Of a DNA stretch of 64,000 nucleotides, positions 1 to 12,449 are shown piece by piece. The translations under genes were made by a program, and so were the position numbers. The stretch spans positions 46,822,185 to 46,886,184 of the forward strand of contig NC_088867.1 in assembly GCF_032884065.1 (NCBI RefSeq). Direction: 5' to 3'. The stretch's first letter is position 1. Every line of letters starts with the position of its first letter. The notes under the pieces are model-generated. The model was not told where the DNA came from. It was given only the letters and a program-made list of their open reading frames with translations, and did no database searches. This stretch comes from Artemia franciscana. Its lineage: Eukaryota; Arthropoda; Branchiopoda; Anostraca; Artemiidae.

Positions 1-689
1 ATGACTACAATCCGATAAGCTGTTGATCCTCAGGAAAAGTTCCCAACTATATCTATATATAGCCTATGATATACAGCCACAGTTAATTTTCGATGTTTAA
101 AGCTTCGCTTTTGGCAAAGCGGGAAGCTTCAAGGTGTCTTGAGAAGCAAATGATTCTCAAGAAATGAGAAGCAAATATGGGAAACGGATTGGACCAATCC
201 ATGGATTGTGTTAAGTATGAGCTGATGGCTATAACTCTTTTATTTTTAAAGATGCCACATTATGCCTAATGAATTAAGGCAAACAAAATTAATTGTGGTA
301 ATTCACCCGTTTTGTGATGTTGTTGTTGTGCAAGGTTGTAATTTTTTTTAAAGGTTAATATCCTAGTCCTCTAAACAGGATATGCTTGATCGATGGGTCA
401 GACCTTTTTTTTATCATTCTGAGCGGACGTCTTAATAGTTAGTCTTGGTCAAACAGTCGGTCGCCAATGTCTGTTGTTAAATACTTGACCCTAAAAGTTT
501 GTTTTCTGTTTCCCTTTACTGTAAAGCTTATTTCTGGCACATAAGTTCCTTTAGAATTTGGATTAGGTAGAGTACTCTTGTTTTTATTTCAAAGTAACCT
601 CCTCTTTTGTCTATAATTCTATATCTTGTACCGATTGTTTTCATTCTATATGGTCTTGGTTAATTGTTGTTTTTTCTTCTTTATTTTAG
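1..689 (+). other. Probable intron of the SHPRH-like gene, no other feature seen
   Basis: AT-rich sequence with no long open frame. It ends in a pyrimidine-rich tract and an AG acceptor at 688-689, immediately before the helicase-type exon at 690. It is therefore read as the last intron of that gene, the rest of which lies left of the window. I see no further exon in it. Confidence 0.45.
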
Positions 690-861
690 AGAGACTGTTG
701 TTCATCGTCTCCTTGTGCAGAATACTATTGAAGAGCAAATGCACCAAATGCTAATCAATCATTTGGCTACTGCACGTACCAACACAAACTCTAATGAAAA
801 CCCAGTGACGATTAGGAACGTTTATCAACTATTTACAGTTCAACACCAACAACCTCAATAA
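690..861 (+). CDS. SHPRH: Terminal exon of an SHPRH-like SNF2 helicase / E3 ubiquitin ligase
   Basis: The exon follows a clear acceptor (T-rich tract, then ttattttag) and encodes 56 residues before a TAA. It starts at the third base of a codon. The peptide begins ETVVHRLLVQNTIEEQMHQM, which matches the end of the SNF2 helicase C-lobe: human SHPRH has a closely similar VHRFL...TIEERM segment just before its C-terminus. As in SHPRH, it is followed by a short polar tail with an 'LFT' near the end. SHPRH ubiquitylates PCNA in damage tolerance. An AATAAA lies at 1085-1090, about 225 bases after the stop, and could be the poly(A) signal. The body of the gene is outside the window. The assignment rests on about 35 aligned residues, so a related RAD5-type helicase is possible. 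Confidence 0.6.
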
Positions 862-1360
862 TTATATCAACCCCTTTTTCCAATCATCTGTTTAATATAT
901 CCAGTTTGCAATCTCTGTAGGAAGGTGACATAAAGCAGACAAAGCCGGCTCTTTGCTAGCTAAATAGGCAGAAAGGCTTGCTTGTTGAATGACAAAGAGG
1001 CAGATAGGCCCTTTGTCGGCTCTTTGTTGATTAAAAAGCCAGCTTTGGTCTTCTATAATCATTGAATCTTTCCTATTTGTTAAAAATAAATCTAGACAAT
1101 GAACTTTCTATAGGTCTTTCTTTTCTTCAAATTAATTTAAGGGAAAATAAGCAAAAAAGGTTTGTAAAAACCAGCAGGAAGAAAAGTCAATCAACAGAAA
1201 ATCCAATTTAAAAAAGGAATTCAATAAACTGAAAGTGCTAAAATATCTGTTGGCTACAATTTGCCAGCATATTATCAAGTAACAATTATTTGATTAGCAT
1301 TTCCTTCTGGAGAGCAAAGTAGACTAGGCTAAAATATTGATATCTATACTGTTTACATAC
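862..1360. other. 3' flank of the plus-strand exon and intron of the minus-strand exon
   Basis: No coding potential was recognised. From about 940 to 1040 the words 'ggctctttg' and 'gcagaaagg/gcagatagg' recur, giving a weak local repeat around 'tttgtcggctctttg'. Confidence 0.3.
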
Positions 1361-1577
1361 CTCTTTCTCTTGAGACCATCCATTTTAATGCTGCCTTCTG
1401 ATAACTTTTCAGATTAACTGACAGGTGTTTGTCACACAGGCTTACATGCAAAGGTGTGCCTTCATGGACACTGTCAGTAAGTCCAATATGTATTCCTGTC
1501 CACAAGCCAGCTTCTATTTGCTTTTTTTTAATGGACTCGTATAGTTCTAGGTAGTTATCAGAGTCAGAATCTTTCAT
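1361..1577 (-). CDS. First coding exon of a SNF2-family helicase, SHPRH-like
   Basis: An ATG at 1577 opens a 72-codon frame ending at a consensus donor (GAG|GTATGT, GT at 1360-1359) after the first base of a codon. Near its end it encodes VNLKSYQKAALKWMVSRER. This is the Q-motif-like start of the SNF2 ATPase core: SHPRH, HLTF and TTF2 share a '(Y/H)Q..A..WM..RE' pattern. The preceding 50 residues are charged and have no recognised domain. The next exon should lie to the left on the minus strand, yet the SHPRH-like last exon occupies that interval on the plus strand. This exon may therefore belong to a second, inverted copy of the same gene type. SHPRH, HLTF and TTF2 cannot be separated on this exon alone. 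Confidence 0.5.
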
Positions 1578-3224
1578 GCTGAAAATTTGATAGCTTGATT
1601 TTCAGATGACTTCAGAGGAACTTCTTTTGCAATAAAGTCATTCTTCTTTGATTTGAATTGCACGCATAAAGGAGAAGTTCAGAGTTGCCGCAACAGCGAA
1701 AAATATATCATTTTAACTTTTAGAATGTCATCGAGAAATCACAAGAAGACAAATAACAGAGATGAAAAAGAAAGGCAATTAGGATAGTGGTATTTAAGTT
1801 TAATAACTTGTAGCAAATTGTACATAATAAATCACTGACGCTTCTGTCCTCGTTATCTAAGCTTCATGCAGTAAAGTACAGGAAAAGGGATTGCACATTT
1901 TTATTTGAAAATTGTAAAAGATAGCATGGATTTTTTTCTGTTAAAGGATGAATGCATAAGCACAGTTGGCAGTCTTTTTAGCAAAAATAAATTTTGTAAC
2001 CTTGGCAAAACTGAAATTTTTGTGATACTGTCCAATTGTTTAATTTTTAAACATGTTGGTTAGGTGAATTTATTCTTGCTATTTGCATTCAACTTTTAAG
2101 GTGAACTTAGATGTGTTATTGATCTTTACTGGTCTTGAAAACACAGGAAAGCATTTTTTTAACCAAAAACTCATAAAATACCCCATTCATGCAGATTTTG
2201 TCCATATTAGTAAATACAGTCCCATTTTAAGTGTTCATTTCCAGGTACTGCATATTCTTAAAGTTCAAAGACAAGGGGGGGATTGGTTTTCAAAAAAACG
2301 GTACCTACAGTACATTTTATCATTATTTTGCACCAAAAATCGGAAAATAATAGATATCCAAAAAAATTTTTTCCTATAGCATCAATTACAGTCCCCATTT
2401 GGATTTCCAATTACTACGCAATATCAAGTGATAAATGCAAGTCATTTGTCTCAAAGACATGCTATTTTTTTTAGATTGACAGTTTACTTCACCCCTCGCA
2501 TTTTGTGGTAAACGATCACTTTGGTAACAATTCCTACAAAAGACCCTTACAGGCTCAACTTTTGCGGCTTTCCATCACGGTTAACAAATTATCATTTTAA
2601 TAATTTGCTTTGAGAACCGTTATGTGTAAGCCATTACAGGCGCAAAACAAAGGGGGCATTTGCACAACTAGATGTTTTTCCCTTCGAAAAAGTGACGAGA
2701 GAGAGAAATAGCGAAGAGAGATAGAGAGAGCATGATGGGACTTAATGGAAAAAGCCTAAACAAGACAGAATAAATAGCATATTTGACACCTCGGGAGGTA
2801 GCTCTAGCCCAAAACCAGAAATGTCGACACTTACCGCGGGCCTAAGCAAATTCTTAGTGTTGTAGAGGAAAATGGAAATAATTTGAAAATGTCAACCATC
2901 AAGTAAGAACTCTTACTGAAAGGGGCGGTAATCTATAAAAATAACATTCGCTAGAAACAAATAAGATGAATAATAAGAAATTGAAAATTGGTAAAATTAA
3001 AAATGAAACATAAAGTACTGAATTTGCTTTGGCTGGAATGTGATAAATAACGAAAAGATCATGGATATGATGTACGGATGTTGAAGCAGATAGCTGAACT
3101 TGCTCGTGACATCACGGTTCAGTTATAAAATCCACAATCAGTAATACTTTACCATAGACTGACTAGGACAATGCTCAAGTTTAGTATAGGCAGGCTTTAG
3201 TGCCCAAATAAGATGTTCCCTTTT
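1578..3224. other. Unassigned AT-rich DNA
   Basis: No gene, tRNA or element was recognised. Open frames near 2083-2474 are low-complexity and lack splice or domain support. Promoter and 5' UTR of the minus-strand helicase exon may lie just right of 1577. Confidence 0.3.
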
Positions 3225-3450
3225 AGATAGATAGATAGATAATTTTATTTGCAACAATTACATAAATAAATATAACAAACCAGTGCGCATGCCTGGTGAC
3301 ATACTTTAGCACTAACAATGTTACATTCACTAGGAAAATAAAAACTAGCACGGACAATGTTACATACATTAGCACTGACAAAATAAAAATAAATCAAGTC
3401 AAAGTAAATACAAGCCTACAGCATCAGCATAAATATACAAAAAAAAAAAA
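3225..3450 (-). mobile_element. 3' tail of a LINE (non-LTR retrotransposon)
   Basis: Read on the minus strand, the segment ends in 'aataaaattatc' followed by (ATCT)n (GATA repeats at 3225-3240 on the plus strand). A poly(A)-signal-like sequence running into a short microsatellite is the usual end of CR1/L2/RTE-type LINEs. Short internal duplications ('tagcac..acaatgttacat') follow. No coding part remains. It sits inside an older sequence: 'tttaatgcccaaataaggtgtt' at about 3860 resembles 3198-3218. Confidence 0.5.
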
Positions 3451-5564
3451 TTAATTTCCCCACAACATATTAAACACAAATCACCTAATCATTTGTTATT
3501 TAATTAAATATTTGAAAAACCCGTCACAACTTACATATAAATCCGTCATACCTTTAATCCTCGCACCCAATAATTTTGACAAATTTCACCTTAGCGATTA
3601 TATTTTGCAATTTTTTAATAAGTAGTAAGTCAGTTATTTCTGAAAAAATTATTTTCATGACTGCGTCGTTTAGTTGTTTTTTTTATAATTTTAAAAACTC
3701 GCTTATTGCTACATTCTCGTACTGATATTGGAATTGAGTTCGAAATTTTTGACCCAGTGTGACGGATGCTGAAACCCGCTCTTTACGTAGGAAGAAATTC
3801 ACATGAAAAATCTGAACAATGAGTGGTTGGATATTAATACCCTTAGGAGTATCGGCAAGATTTAATGCCCAAATAAGGTGTTTCCGTAAGACGTATTATC
3901 CTAACATTATTGATAACTTCGCTAGGAAAATTAATTTTAACCCCCCCCCCCCCCAAAAAAAAAAATATAAGCAAAATCTAGAATTAATAATCATTAAACA
4001 GAATCCCATGCAATGCTGTCATTTAATACGCTATAATTTCCTCGAAGCTTGCCTCTCCTAAAGACTAGCCTACAGCACCTTTTCAGTCAGAGTTCTGATT
4101 AGGCAACTCATTAAAGGTCTTCCTTGACTATACTATGAGGCAACGAAAGCAGAACTTCCCTTTCTGGAATAGGGACGGAGGATGGAGCTTATGACAGAAA
4201 GGAGACCTAAAATTATCTGCCAACAATGGAACAGCTGCAACCTTTTACATCCAGAAAATTCTTGTCAAGGTATTTGCATCTAATATACGCTATAATTAAC
4301 ATATTTCAATCCAAAATGATCATGATACGCAGCAGATCCATTGTTTACCTTATCATTTAATTCTTACTCATTTATTTCTGAATAAAAATACTAAAACAGA
4401 AAAATCCAATAAGAATTAAAATCACTCAATACTCTTTGAAAAAATAAAGATTAACTACAAAACATATACATAAGCTAAGGGTTTTCGGTATAAAGCACCA
4501 AAAAAATAAAGATCTAGAAAACTGGTTCCTAAATCTGGTTGTAATTTACGACTATGACGACATTCGTCATACGCAGTTTTTTGTCAAAAATTAATTTTAG
4601 TTTGAACACTATTTTATTTTGAGCATTATTATTTGCTAGTTACAAAATCATGCAGATTTAGCGATATTCTTTAAAATGAGCCCTTAAGCAACTCTCTATG
4701 ATGTTTCAGTACCCCACGAGCTGCGTAGAAGGAGAAACAGAAAAAGATGTTCCACATGCAGATTTTACGAGGTTGCAGCGACTTTCCTTGTTATTCAAGC
4801 CAAGGGACTTTAAGTTCGCAGATAGGTATTCAGCCAAAGCAATTCTAATGATGTACTTTTTGTTTCTATCGGACACCATTTTTTGGGCCTTCAGGCTTTT
4901 TTTTGTTACTATGGCTCGTGTTGATCTTTCACTAGATTGCAGTAATCACCGCATAAAAATTCGTCACCTTCTGAAATTTTGAAATGAAATAAAACTTAAA
5001 ATTTTCTTGTGCTTTTATAGGTTCGATTTGAAAACTAGAACTGTTGCTGAAACACAGTAAATATTTTTGAATTTTGTGGAATAAAATACTGAAAGAGTAA
5101 ACGACGAACCACAGGGAATCCTGAATCACGCTGTTGGAATAATATGCTATGAATACTGCATCGATAAATCCCAAAGTAGCCATAATGTGTTAAGCTTTTC
5201 CTATGTTATTCTCCTATTGCATAAATAACACAATCCAAGTCTTCTATCATTTATTAATATATGAACAATTGTCAAAAATTACATTTTATCAGTTACTTTG
5301 GGCTAGACTTCTTTCTTTATTATGATAAGGATTGTGGATAACTTCGAAGACCACACTGCCTTTCCATGACGAAAATAAAACAGTTCAAAATAGGGATGAA
5401 ACCTTTTAATCGACAGTGAAACAAATATAAAATTTTAACTGAATATTTCGGACACACATACAGTGTCCATCATTTGCAGTAAAACTAAAAGACATCACTA
5501 AAAACAACAACATTTATACCCAATAAACTAATTAAATATAGTTTATTGCTCTAATTTTTTTCAA
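3451..5564. other. Unassigned DNA with a poly-C/poly-A tract
   Basis: No gene was recognised. A C-run followed by an A-run lies at about 3942-3965. The stretch 4764-4820 (ttgcagcgactttcc...attcaagccaaggga) recurs in diverged form at about 12095-12150, so it is a fragment of a dispersed repeat. The 94-codon frame at 4698 overlaps that repeat and shows no domain. Confidence 0.3.
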
Positions 5565-6363
5565 TGCAATCGGAAAAAAAACAAGAGCTAAGAGCTCATA
5601 TGGCTCTTGTGACGAGGTTGGAAGAGCCAAGAGCTCATATGGTATGAGCTCTAGCAAAATTCTAAGAATCAATAGATTGCTTTAAAAGGAAAATCAGAGG
5701 CTTAATGCCGGTTGGGATTTAAAATAAGAGCTCTGAGTCACCAGCTCCTTCTAAATATCAAAATTCATTAAGATCCGATCACCCACTCGTAAGTTAAAAA
5801 TACATCAATTTTTCCTCTCCCTTCAGCCCCTCAGATGGTCAAATCGGGGGAAGCGACTTTATCAAGTGAATTTGTACAGCTCCCTGACACGCCTACCAAT
5901 TTTCATCGTCCTAGCACGTCCAGAAGCACCATACTCGCCAAAGCACTGAACCCCATCACCTAACTCCCCCAAAGAGAGCGGATTCAGTCCGGTTACGTCA
6001 ATCACGTATCTACAACATTTATAAGCGTTTTCCAAGATTTCCGGTTTCCCCCTCCAACTCCCCCCAATGTCAACAGATCTGGTCGGGATTTGAAATAAGA
6101 GATCTTAGATATGAGTTTCTTCTAAATATCAAATTTCATTAAGATCCGGTCACCCGTTCTTAAGTTAAAAATACCTCAATTTTTCTAATTTGTCCAAATT
6201 AACAATCCCCAGCTCCCCCAAAGAGAACTGATCTTTACCAATTATGTCAATCTCGTATCTATAACTTGTGCTCATTCTTCCCATTAAGTTTCATCCCGAC
6301 GAATATACTTGAAGTTTTGGGGAGGGGGGTGTGTGTGTGAGGGGTTGCCAAGTTATTCAGTGC
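5565..6363 (+). repeat. Dispersed element with degenerate internal tandem units (GGTCGGGATTT family)
   Basis: It starts with a partly self-complementary stretch (agagctcatatggctctt, then agagctcatatggtatgagctc). It then has units marked by 'ggt(c/t)gggattt(a/g)aaataagag', 'cttctaaatatcaaa', 'ttaagatccg.tcaccc' and 'gtcaatc.cgtatct'. The same order recurs at 28440-29640 in at least three units about 285-293 bases apart. There is no conserved reading frame. It is probably a non-autonomous element, class unknown. Confidence 0.6.
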
Positions 6364-6391
6364 TTATATATCTGATATTTATCTGTAATAT

Positions 6392-6692
6392 TAAATAAAT
6401 AAAAAATAATTTTTTTAGCTGAAAGTAAGGAGCGACATTAAAACTTAAAACGAACAGAAATTGCTCCGTATATGAAATGGGTTGTCCTCTCCGCAATCCC
6501 TCGCTCTTTACGCTAAAGTTTGACTCTGCCACAATTCTACTTTATAAAACAATTAAAAACTTTAGCGTAAAGAGCGAAGGATTGCGGAGGGGACAACCCA
6601 TATCATATACGGAGTAATTTCTGTTCGTTTTATGTTTTAATGTCGCTCCTTACTTTCATTAAAAAAACTATTTTTTTTTTAATTTAATTCAA
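6392..6692. mobile_element. Foldback module F, solo copy (palindromic MITE-like)
   Basis: Two inverted arms of about 125 bases flank a loop of about 40 bases. The left arm runs from 'gctgaaagtaaggagcgac' to 'tctttacgctaaag'; the right arm is its reverse complement, from 'ctttagcgtaaagag' to 'gtcgctccttactttc'. A/T-rich tails (ttaaataaataaaaaa / ttttttaatttaatt) extend the symmetry. Other copies are at 23523, 42985, 58388 and 61452. This copy lacks the R1 body next to it, so F can exist alone. Confidence 0.75.
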
Positions 6693-7201
6693 TTAAAGAT
6701 TCAACGCAACGATTAGAAAAAAGTAAGGTCAGTATCATCTGTGAACAAAGCAATTTGCCCTTTTTTTAACAGCCATTTTTTTAAAAACAATGGCACATGT
6801 AGGAATAAATGGATTGTGTATTTTTGGCAAGCCTACGTACCCGGGAAAAATCATGAACCTTCATACTATAATTGTAAAAGTATCACTATAATAAAGTGAC
6901 CATACCACTCGATGTCTTTTTTTATGTTCTTTACAAATATAACAATCACTTATGTCGCAAATTCAAATTTAAGCACAATTTGAGCTCTTGAAACCAAAAT
7001 ATTTCTAGTTTTGGGGTATAAACAAAGCTTAAAATATTGGTTTCAGCATTAAACTTCCTTCAGAAGGACTATGTGGAATCAACTAGTGCTTTAGAAATCG
7101 ATGTGAACAATCGGAAGTTTTAACTTCCCCTTGAAAGCGTTTACTAGGGTCCAAACGGACCAGATTCCCTCTGTACGTCAAGGTCAGATACCGTCGTCCC
7201 C
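6693..7201. other. Unassigned DNA
   Basis: No gene or named repeat was recognised between the F module and the hAT remnant. The left end of that hAT element may lie here but no TIR was found. Confidence 0.25.
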
Positions 7202-7726
7202 CCTGATTCAATCGAAGTAGTTCTCAAAGCTGCACAGGCGTTCCATATCAAATCAGTAGCCCAGATACAGAAAAGGTTCCATTTCGAAGACGACATTTAC
7301 AAATATGCTGAAATGGTTGACCCAGTGTCAGCTCAATCACTTCAGCCTGCCTCTCTGCTACCTTTTGTTTGGAAGTATGGGCGAATCCCATGGGACAGAA
7401 CCAAAACCGAGCAGGAGTGGAGGAGGCAGAACCTCATCCATATTGAAAACGGCAAAACAATGGATGCCGTGACTTGCTGGTGTTTGGTATTGGTGAAAAA
7501 AATGCTACCGGAACAGAATTTGTATCCTAACCTGAAACCGGCAGGATTATTTATTTCCCCTGTTCCATTTTCAAATGTCAATGTCGAGAGGTTTTTCAGT
7601 GCTGTAAAAGTAGTAAAAACTCACCGTCAGAATAAATTGAAAACATAAACTTTGCGGGGGATTCTAAAAACAAAATATGGAATGAAAAGGGCTCAAGAAA
7701 GTGTGGAATGTGAAGATGATTAGTTA
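7202..7726 (+). pseudogene. hAT transposase C-terminal fragment, decayed
   Basis: An open stretch from about 7202 to a stop at 7646-7648 encodes a region ending PVPFSNVNVERFFSAVKVVK. This is the hAT C-terminal dimerisation motif ('...s...ER.FS..g.i.t..R..l'). A further stretch (tlrGILKTKYG) continues past the TAA at 7646-7648, so the domain is interrupted by at least one stop. The catalytic DDE part is not recognisable upstream. The fragment lies about 0.45 kb inside a hAT-like terminus at 8184, so both probably belong to one dead element. Confidence 0.6.
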
Positions 7727-8184
7727 CTTCACCACAAAAGAACGGTGAAAGCTTCAGCCACCATACAAAAAATGTTGAGGACACATCAGGGGAAGATAAG
7801 GTCTGATTACGTTTTATAAGTTACGATTGAACAGTATTAAACATCTTGTACTGTAATCTACATTACAGTATTACATTTTCTTTTCTATTTGCTTATTATT
7901 ATTTGAAGTATATTTGAAGCTATTTGTATTTAGCTGCTGATTAAAAAACACTTTAAACGGCATGACAAGACATTCTATTATGGTAGTGATAGCTAGACTT
8001 CAATCTAAAAAGCCAAAATATGTTACCTTTCAATGGTACGGGTAAAATGAGACAGGGAGAAGCGGTTCAGGGAGTAATTAGAAAATGGGAGATTTTTAGG
8101 GATTCTTCAACTGAAGATGGGGATTTCTAGGGATTTTTCAGCTCTTTATTAGGGATTTAAAAAAATGAGAAAGTGGAAACACTG
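7202..8184 (+). mobile_element. hAT transposon remnant with right terminus
   Basis: The right end reads '...agtggaaacactg' at 8172-8184, the complement of a hAT-type CAGTGTTTCCACT terminus. Subterminal 'agggatt' words repeat at about 8098-8158. If the end is right, the 8 bases after it (gaaagagg) would be one target-site duplication. I did not find the partner, so the left end is lost or outside what I could match. Confidence 0.45.
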
Positions 8185-11100
8185 GAAAGAGGGTCAATTT
8201 GCCAGATGGATTGTAAGTTAAATTTAGGTTTTCTTTTGCTTTTCTAAAAACAATTTATATGTCACAAGATATAAGGGATTTCAGAAGAGGGGGAGAACTA
8301 TCCTGATATGAAAAAGGTATAAGGTATGAAAAACTTTATAATCATGTAGGTATGAAAAAGGTTTTCTTATGTCACCTGTTATAATAGGTGTTTTGAATTA
8401 GGGAAGGTATCCATTAAATTTAAAATTACATTACAAACAAAATATTACTAAATATAAGGCAAAACAAAAGAAAAAACCCAACTGAGTGATAAGAAATGCC
8501 TCGTCCAGTGTTGCCATATCAGACGGAGAGGATTATGCTTCCTTGAGCCCAAAATTATGCTTTTTTGGACAAATTTATGCTACGCTTCTATATTTGCAAA
8601 ACTGCGCTGGAAATATGACATTCCGAGATGTACACAAGGCACGGTGAAGTGGGCAACCCCTTGGAATGAGATGCAGAGTCAGCGATCTTTTTGAAACAAA
8701 AAGGATGTAATGACCGACATCTTTGCCTTGGCATGCCGTTATATTTTGAAAAAAAATAGTCGATAGGCCAACATTTTTCTTTTAGAAAAAGTTATAGTTT
8801 CAGTTGTTATCTCGATAAAAAGAATGTGAAGGAAATACAAAGAAATATAGCAACAGGTTAAATTTGATAGTACCAAATGTGAGCTTACCCCCTCACAGGA
8901 AAGGATTAGCTCTAAATCAATAGGTTATACAACGAAAAGAATTTTAAAAAAAATAATAGAAATGAACTCAAAGTAATTACCTTCGTTATAGGCATGCATT
9001 TGGAGATTCCATTCTTTTTTTTAAGGGATATTTCGGTTATTTTGAAAATGTCAGCCATGATATATGTAAGTTTTTGAGAGAGTGTTTTGGTGCAAAGGTC
9101 CCTAGATGCATATCCACCTTTTTCAATGAGAATGGGGTATAAATTAATTTCAAAGCACCACATTATTAACAATATTTATTACCTGTGTAAAAAAAAGTAG
9201 AAAAAACGTAAGGAAAAAAATGAAAAACAATACATTGCAAAATAAAAATGAGGCCAACTTAACGGAGTAGATGCAACACAAGAAAACATAATAGCCTTCA
9301 GAAAAACCATGAAAAAATCATAATTTGGCTCAATTCCAACTCCAAACTCCGTTTTTACTCCTTTTTTTGTCGTTTATGCAATTATAATGAAAAAAGAAAT
9401 CACCAATTCAACAGCACAAACACATAAATAAACATACAGCATAAAAAAAAGACAGAAGGAGAAAGGAAAACTGTTTTCCTACTTTAGAATATAGATCAGT
9501 ACTTGAATGAGGCCTTAACCCTACTCATCCATCCAATTACATAGGTCAAACAGCATAGCTATACACAATCAACCATAAAGAATAATCCATGGACAGGCAG
9601 TCGTGTCGTAAGTAAGCATAAGTTGTCATTTACCAAATATCAAAAACGATAATAAACACAAATAATTCAGAGTCGACAACCCAACACAAGGGCTCATCAG
9701 GAGAATACACACTTGCCTATAGGGTTTCGGCACTTTAAATTCCCTACTCAGGCAAGCGGCGTGCCTACAATAAATTCTTTATGGTGTCCCCGTGCTAGGT
9801 ATCACCCCCAAATTATAATTAAAAGATCAGTGACACCTTGCTTAGTTGTCTGAGGACAGAATTTGCATTGTTTACCCTCCCCTGCAATTTAAAGTACCAG
9901 AGAAGACAAATAGACAGCAGTGTAGGGTCAACCAAAAGTATCAAACAATGTGACGGTGTTTGTGATCTTCCTTTTCGACAAAACGACCACTTCATACTCT
10001 TTATAAGAGCCCCATACTCCTTGCTCTAACCGATAAAGGAGCCCCAGTTCACGGTGAACCCTTTCAGAGAAATTTTGAGTGAAAAAATATGAGTCGACAT
10101 CGGGTTAGACGCTTTTGTGAGCCATTCGAGAACACCATTTGAAGGCTCTTGAGAACACAGTTCAGATACAGGTATTTTACTCATATTCTTATAGAATGAT
10201 AGACTAATCTTGGAATACAAATTCACAAGCTTAGAAATATATTTTTCAGCTCTGGAAAATCATCTACTCAGATTGATTTTCGCAACTTTTCTGTTGCCTA
10301 CTTCACAGATCAAAAATTTTATTTACTGAGAAAACGAAACTATTTCCTCACGATAAAGTGAAGGAGCTTGGAGGTAGTTTAATTCAAATCAGGGATAACA
10401 AAAAATAAATAGCTATATTTGTTTGTTTTTTTATTCACATAGAGATGCTAATTATATTCAACCTGTAAAAACCGTTTATCTTTGACATACTTCAGTCAAA
10501 ATAAAACTCAAAATAAATATAAAAAAAAATCCCATTTCTACCAATAATTGTTTGATTCCGAGCTCGAGTTGGAATTCCTAACAAAAAACTTCGTGTACTT
10601 ACAAAAAAAAATACTAGGAATCATTTGTTTAGCCCTTCTTCGTAAACACCCTCCAAAACAACACTAAAAGCTGTACAAACAAGTCTTGTCTTGAACAAGT
10701 AATGAAGCTGAGCCTCCACAACGCAGTTATAGAGAGCCTTAGTTCTTTTAAGCGCTCCTTAAGAACTTCTAATCTTAGCATTAAGATGTCCATAAAGCAC
10801 AACACAGATAATTTCAAAATCGACAAACCAAAACACAAATCTTTTTGCAGTGTTTATCGTGTGCATTTTAAAAGCCGAAACACGAATAAAAGTTAAGTTT
10901 AAAAACGCGGTTTTTTGATCAACCTAAAGAGCAAAGTTATAACTCAAAACAAAACACAATCATAGCCGTGTAGTTTGTGCAGCAAATATCTGTAAAACTG
11001 GTTCAAAGTAACTGACTCGTGATGTTTCCCTATATTTGTAGAACTCTGTAAAACTGTTACTTTCCTGAAAACTGAACTTTCTTGTGACTTCCAGAGCTGC

Positions 11101-11708
11101 AGACAACTTAAGGATTTTCAGGAAAAAGCCTATAGCTTGTTCTTATTCGGGATAGTAAGAGACAAATTTAGAGAATCAGACATCATCCAGTTTATCATCC
11201 AGTTGCTATCCTCAAAGACATAATTTTGGACCTTTCAACATCACTAAGCGAAATAGTTATCTCAAAATGTTGATTGGATGTGTTTTGGGAAATGATTGGC
11301 GTGAGGTGGAGGCTATTGACCTTAAAATCACTTCATACTGTTAAAAAAGGCACTACCCCTAACAATTTTCAATCGACTTAGCTCTTTTTAAAGTTTCTAT
11401 GAAAACTTCTTCAATACCGAAATGTCCTGGTCTAAAACAAACCAAAGAAAATTAATAATAATAAATAAATAACACATTGTGCCCGTATTCCTCTTTATTT
11501 GCGCTGCCTATGATAATAGCACGGACACCCATGTAACAGCTTTGCTTCCTGACACTTTATTAATGTATTATGTTATTATTTATATGCAATTAATCAGTGC
11601 TTATATCAGTAACTCAAATACTTTCTACCTTTCTATTTTCTTAGCATTTGTCACTTCTTTCTTATTGTTTCTTTGTGCGATTTTTTGCCCCTGTATATAT
11701 TCTCGTTT
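8185..11708. other. Unassigned DNA; mobile-element-like stretch near 9480-10020
   Basis: No gene was recognised. 9661-9740 reads on the minus strand as '...tctcctgatgagccc...', a hammerhead-like core word discussed under findings. Its surroundings (gc-richer, caaggcg-type words) look like part of an element of unknown class. ATT/AAT repeats at about 11452-11474 precede a hydrophobic frame (11479-11733) that I cannot assign. Confidence 0.25.
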
Positions 11709-12024
11709 TATGGTCATATTGACTAGAATCTAAGGGGAGACATCCCTACTCTCTTCTTTAGGGGGATTTACTTACTATGATTTAATTATCACTTGGATAT
11801 ATTTAAAAAGCCCAAACTTTATATTTTGTGACAAAATTATTCACGTAGTCCATTACTGCTCTACAAAATTCCATTGGCAGAAATCACGTCATATTGAAAA
11901 ACTTTTGAGTATACTTTTCAAAATTTAAAGGGAAGGGGCAAATGCCTGGGGCACAACTAAAGTGCATTATTTTCTTTAAGGATCTATAAGTAAAGGAACG
12001 ATGCGGCTCAACTATAATCGAAAA
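11709..12024 (+). repeat. Direct repeat, copy 1
   Basis: It shares long runs with 13013-13290, such as 'attattcacgtagtccatta' and 'aactaaagtgcattatt'. The two copies lie 1.3 kb apart in the same orientation and flank two SINE copies. No coding content. Either two insertions of one element, or a segmental duplication with later changes. Confidence 0.75.
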
Positions 12025-12346
12025 CCTAAGAAACTTTGTCTTGATAACAAAACAAAAAAAGAGGATACTGACGATGCAAAATATCGTGGTTGCAGCCAGT
12101 TTCCTTCTTTTTAAAGTCTAGCAGATTTCCCTTGCTGTTCAAGCCAAGGTACTCTAATTTGGAGAGATTATATATTTTTTTTCAAAATCATCCTATTTTC
12201 ATTTGGTTATATACTTTTAATTTTAAGGTTAACGAAAAAAAATTTACTATTCCTGAATCACGTTCTTTACTATAACTATAAAATTTTCACATATTAATGT
12301 GTTGGACATCATTAACTGTATGTTACATTTAAATTTATACGTTGTC

Positions 12347-12436
12347 ATAGCACAGTGGTTCTCTTCTAAGTATTCGTAGAATTCTACCTATTCGTAGAAT
12401 TCGAGTTCAAACCACTTGGTGGCAACGCTTATGGAC
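12347..12436 (+). mobile_element. tRNA-derived SINE, copy 1
   Basis: An A-box-like TAGCACAGTGGTT is followed about 45 bases later by a B-box-like CGAGTTCAAACC. It then has 'ggtggcaacg...acatgcaggctta' before the repeat tail. Copy 2 at 12882 has the same order. An internal duplication (attcgtagaattc twice) sits between the boxes. Source tRNA not identified. Confidence 0.55.
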
Positions 12437-12449
12437 ATGCAGGCTTAAG

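Noticed and set aside
11479-11733. Hydrophobic 84-codon frame
   Set aside because: No ATG start, no homology recognised, lies next to AAT repeats and runs into a dispersed repeat.
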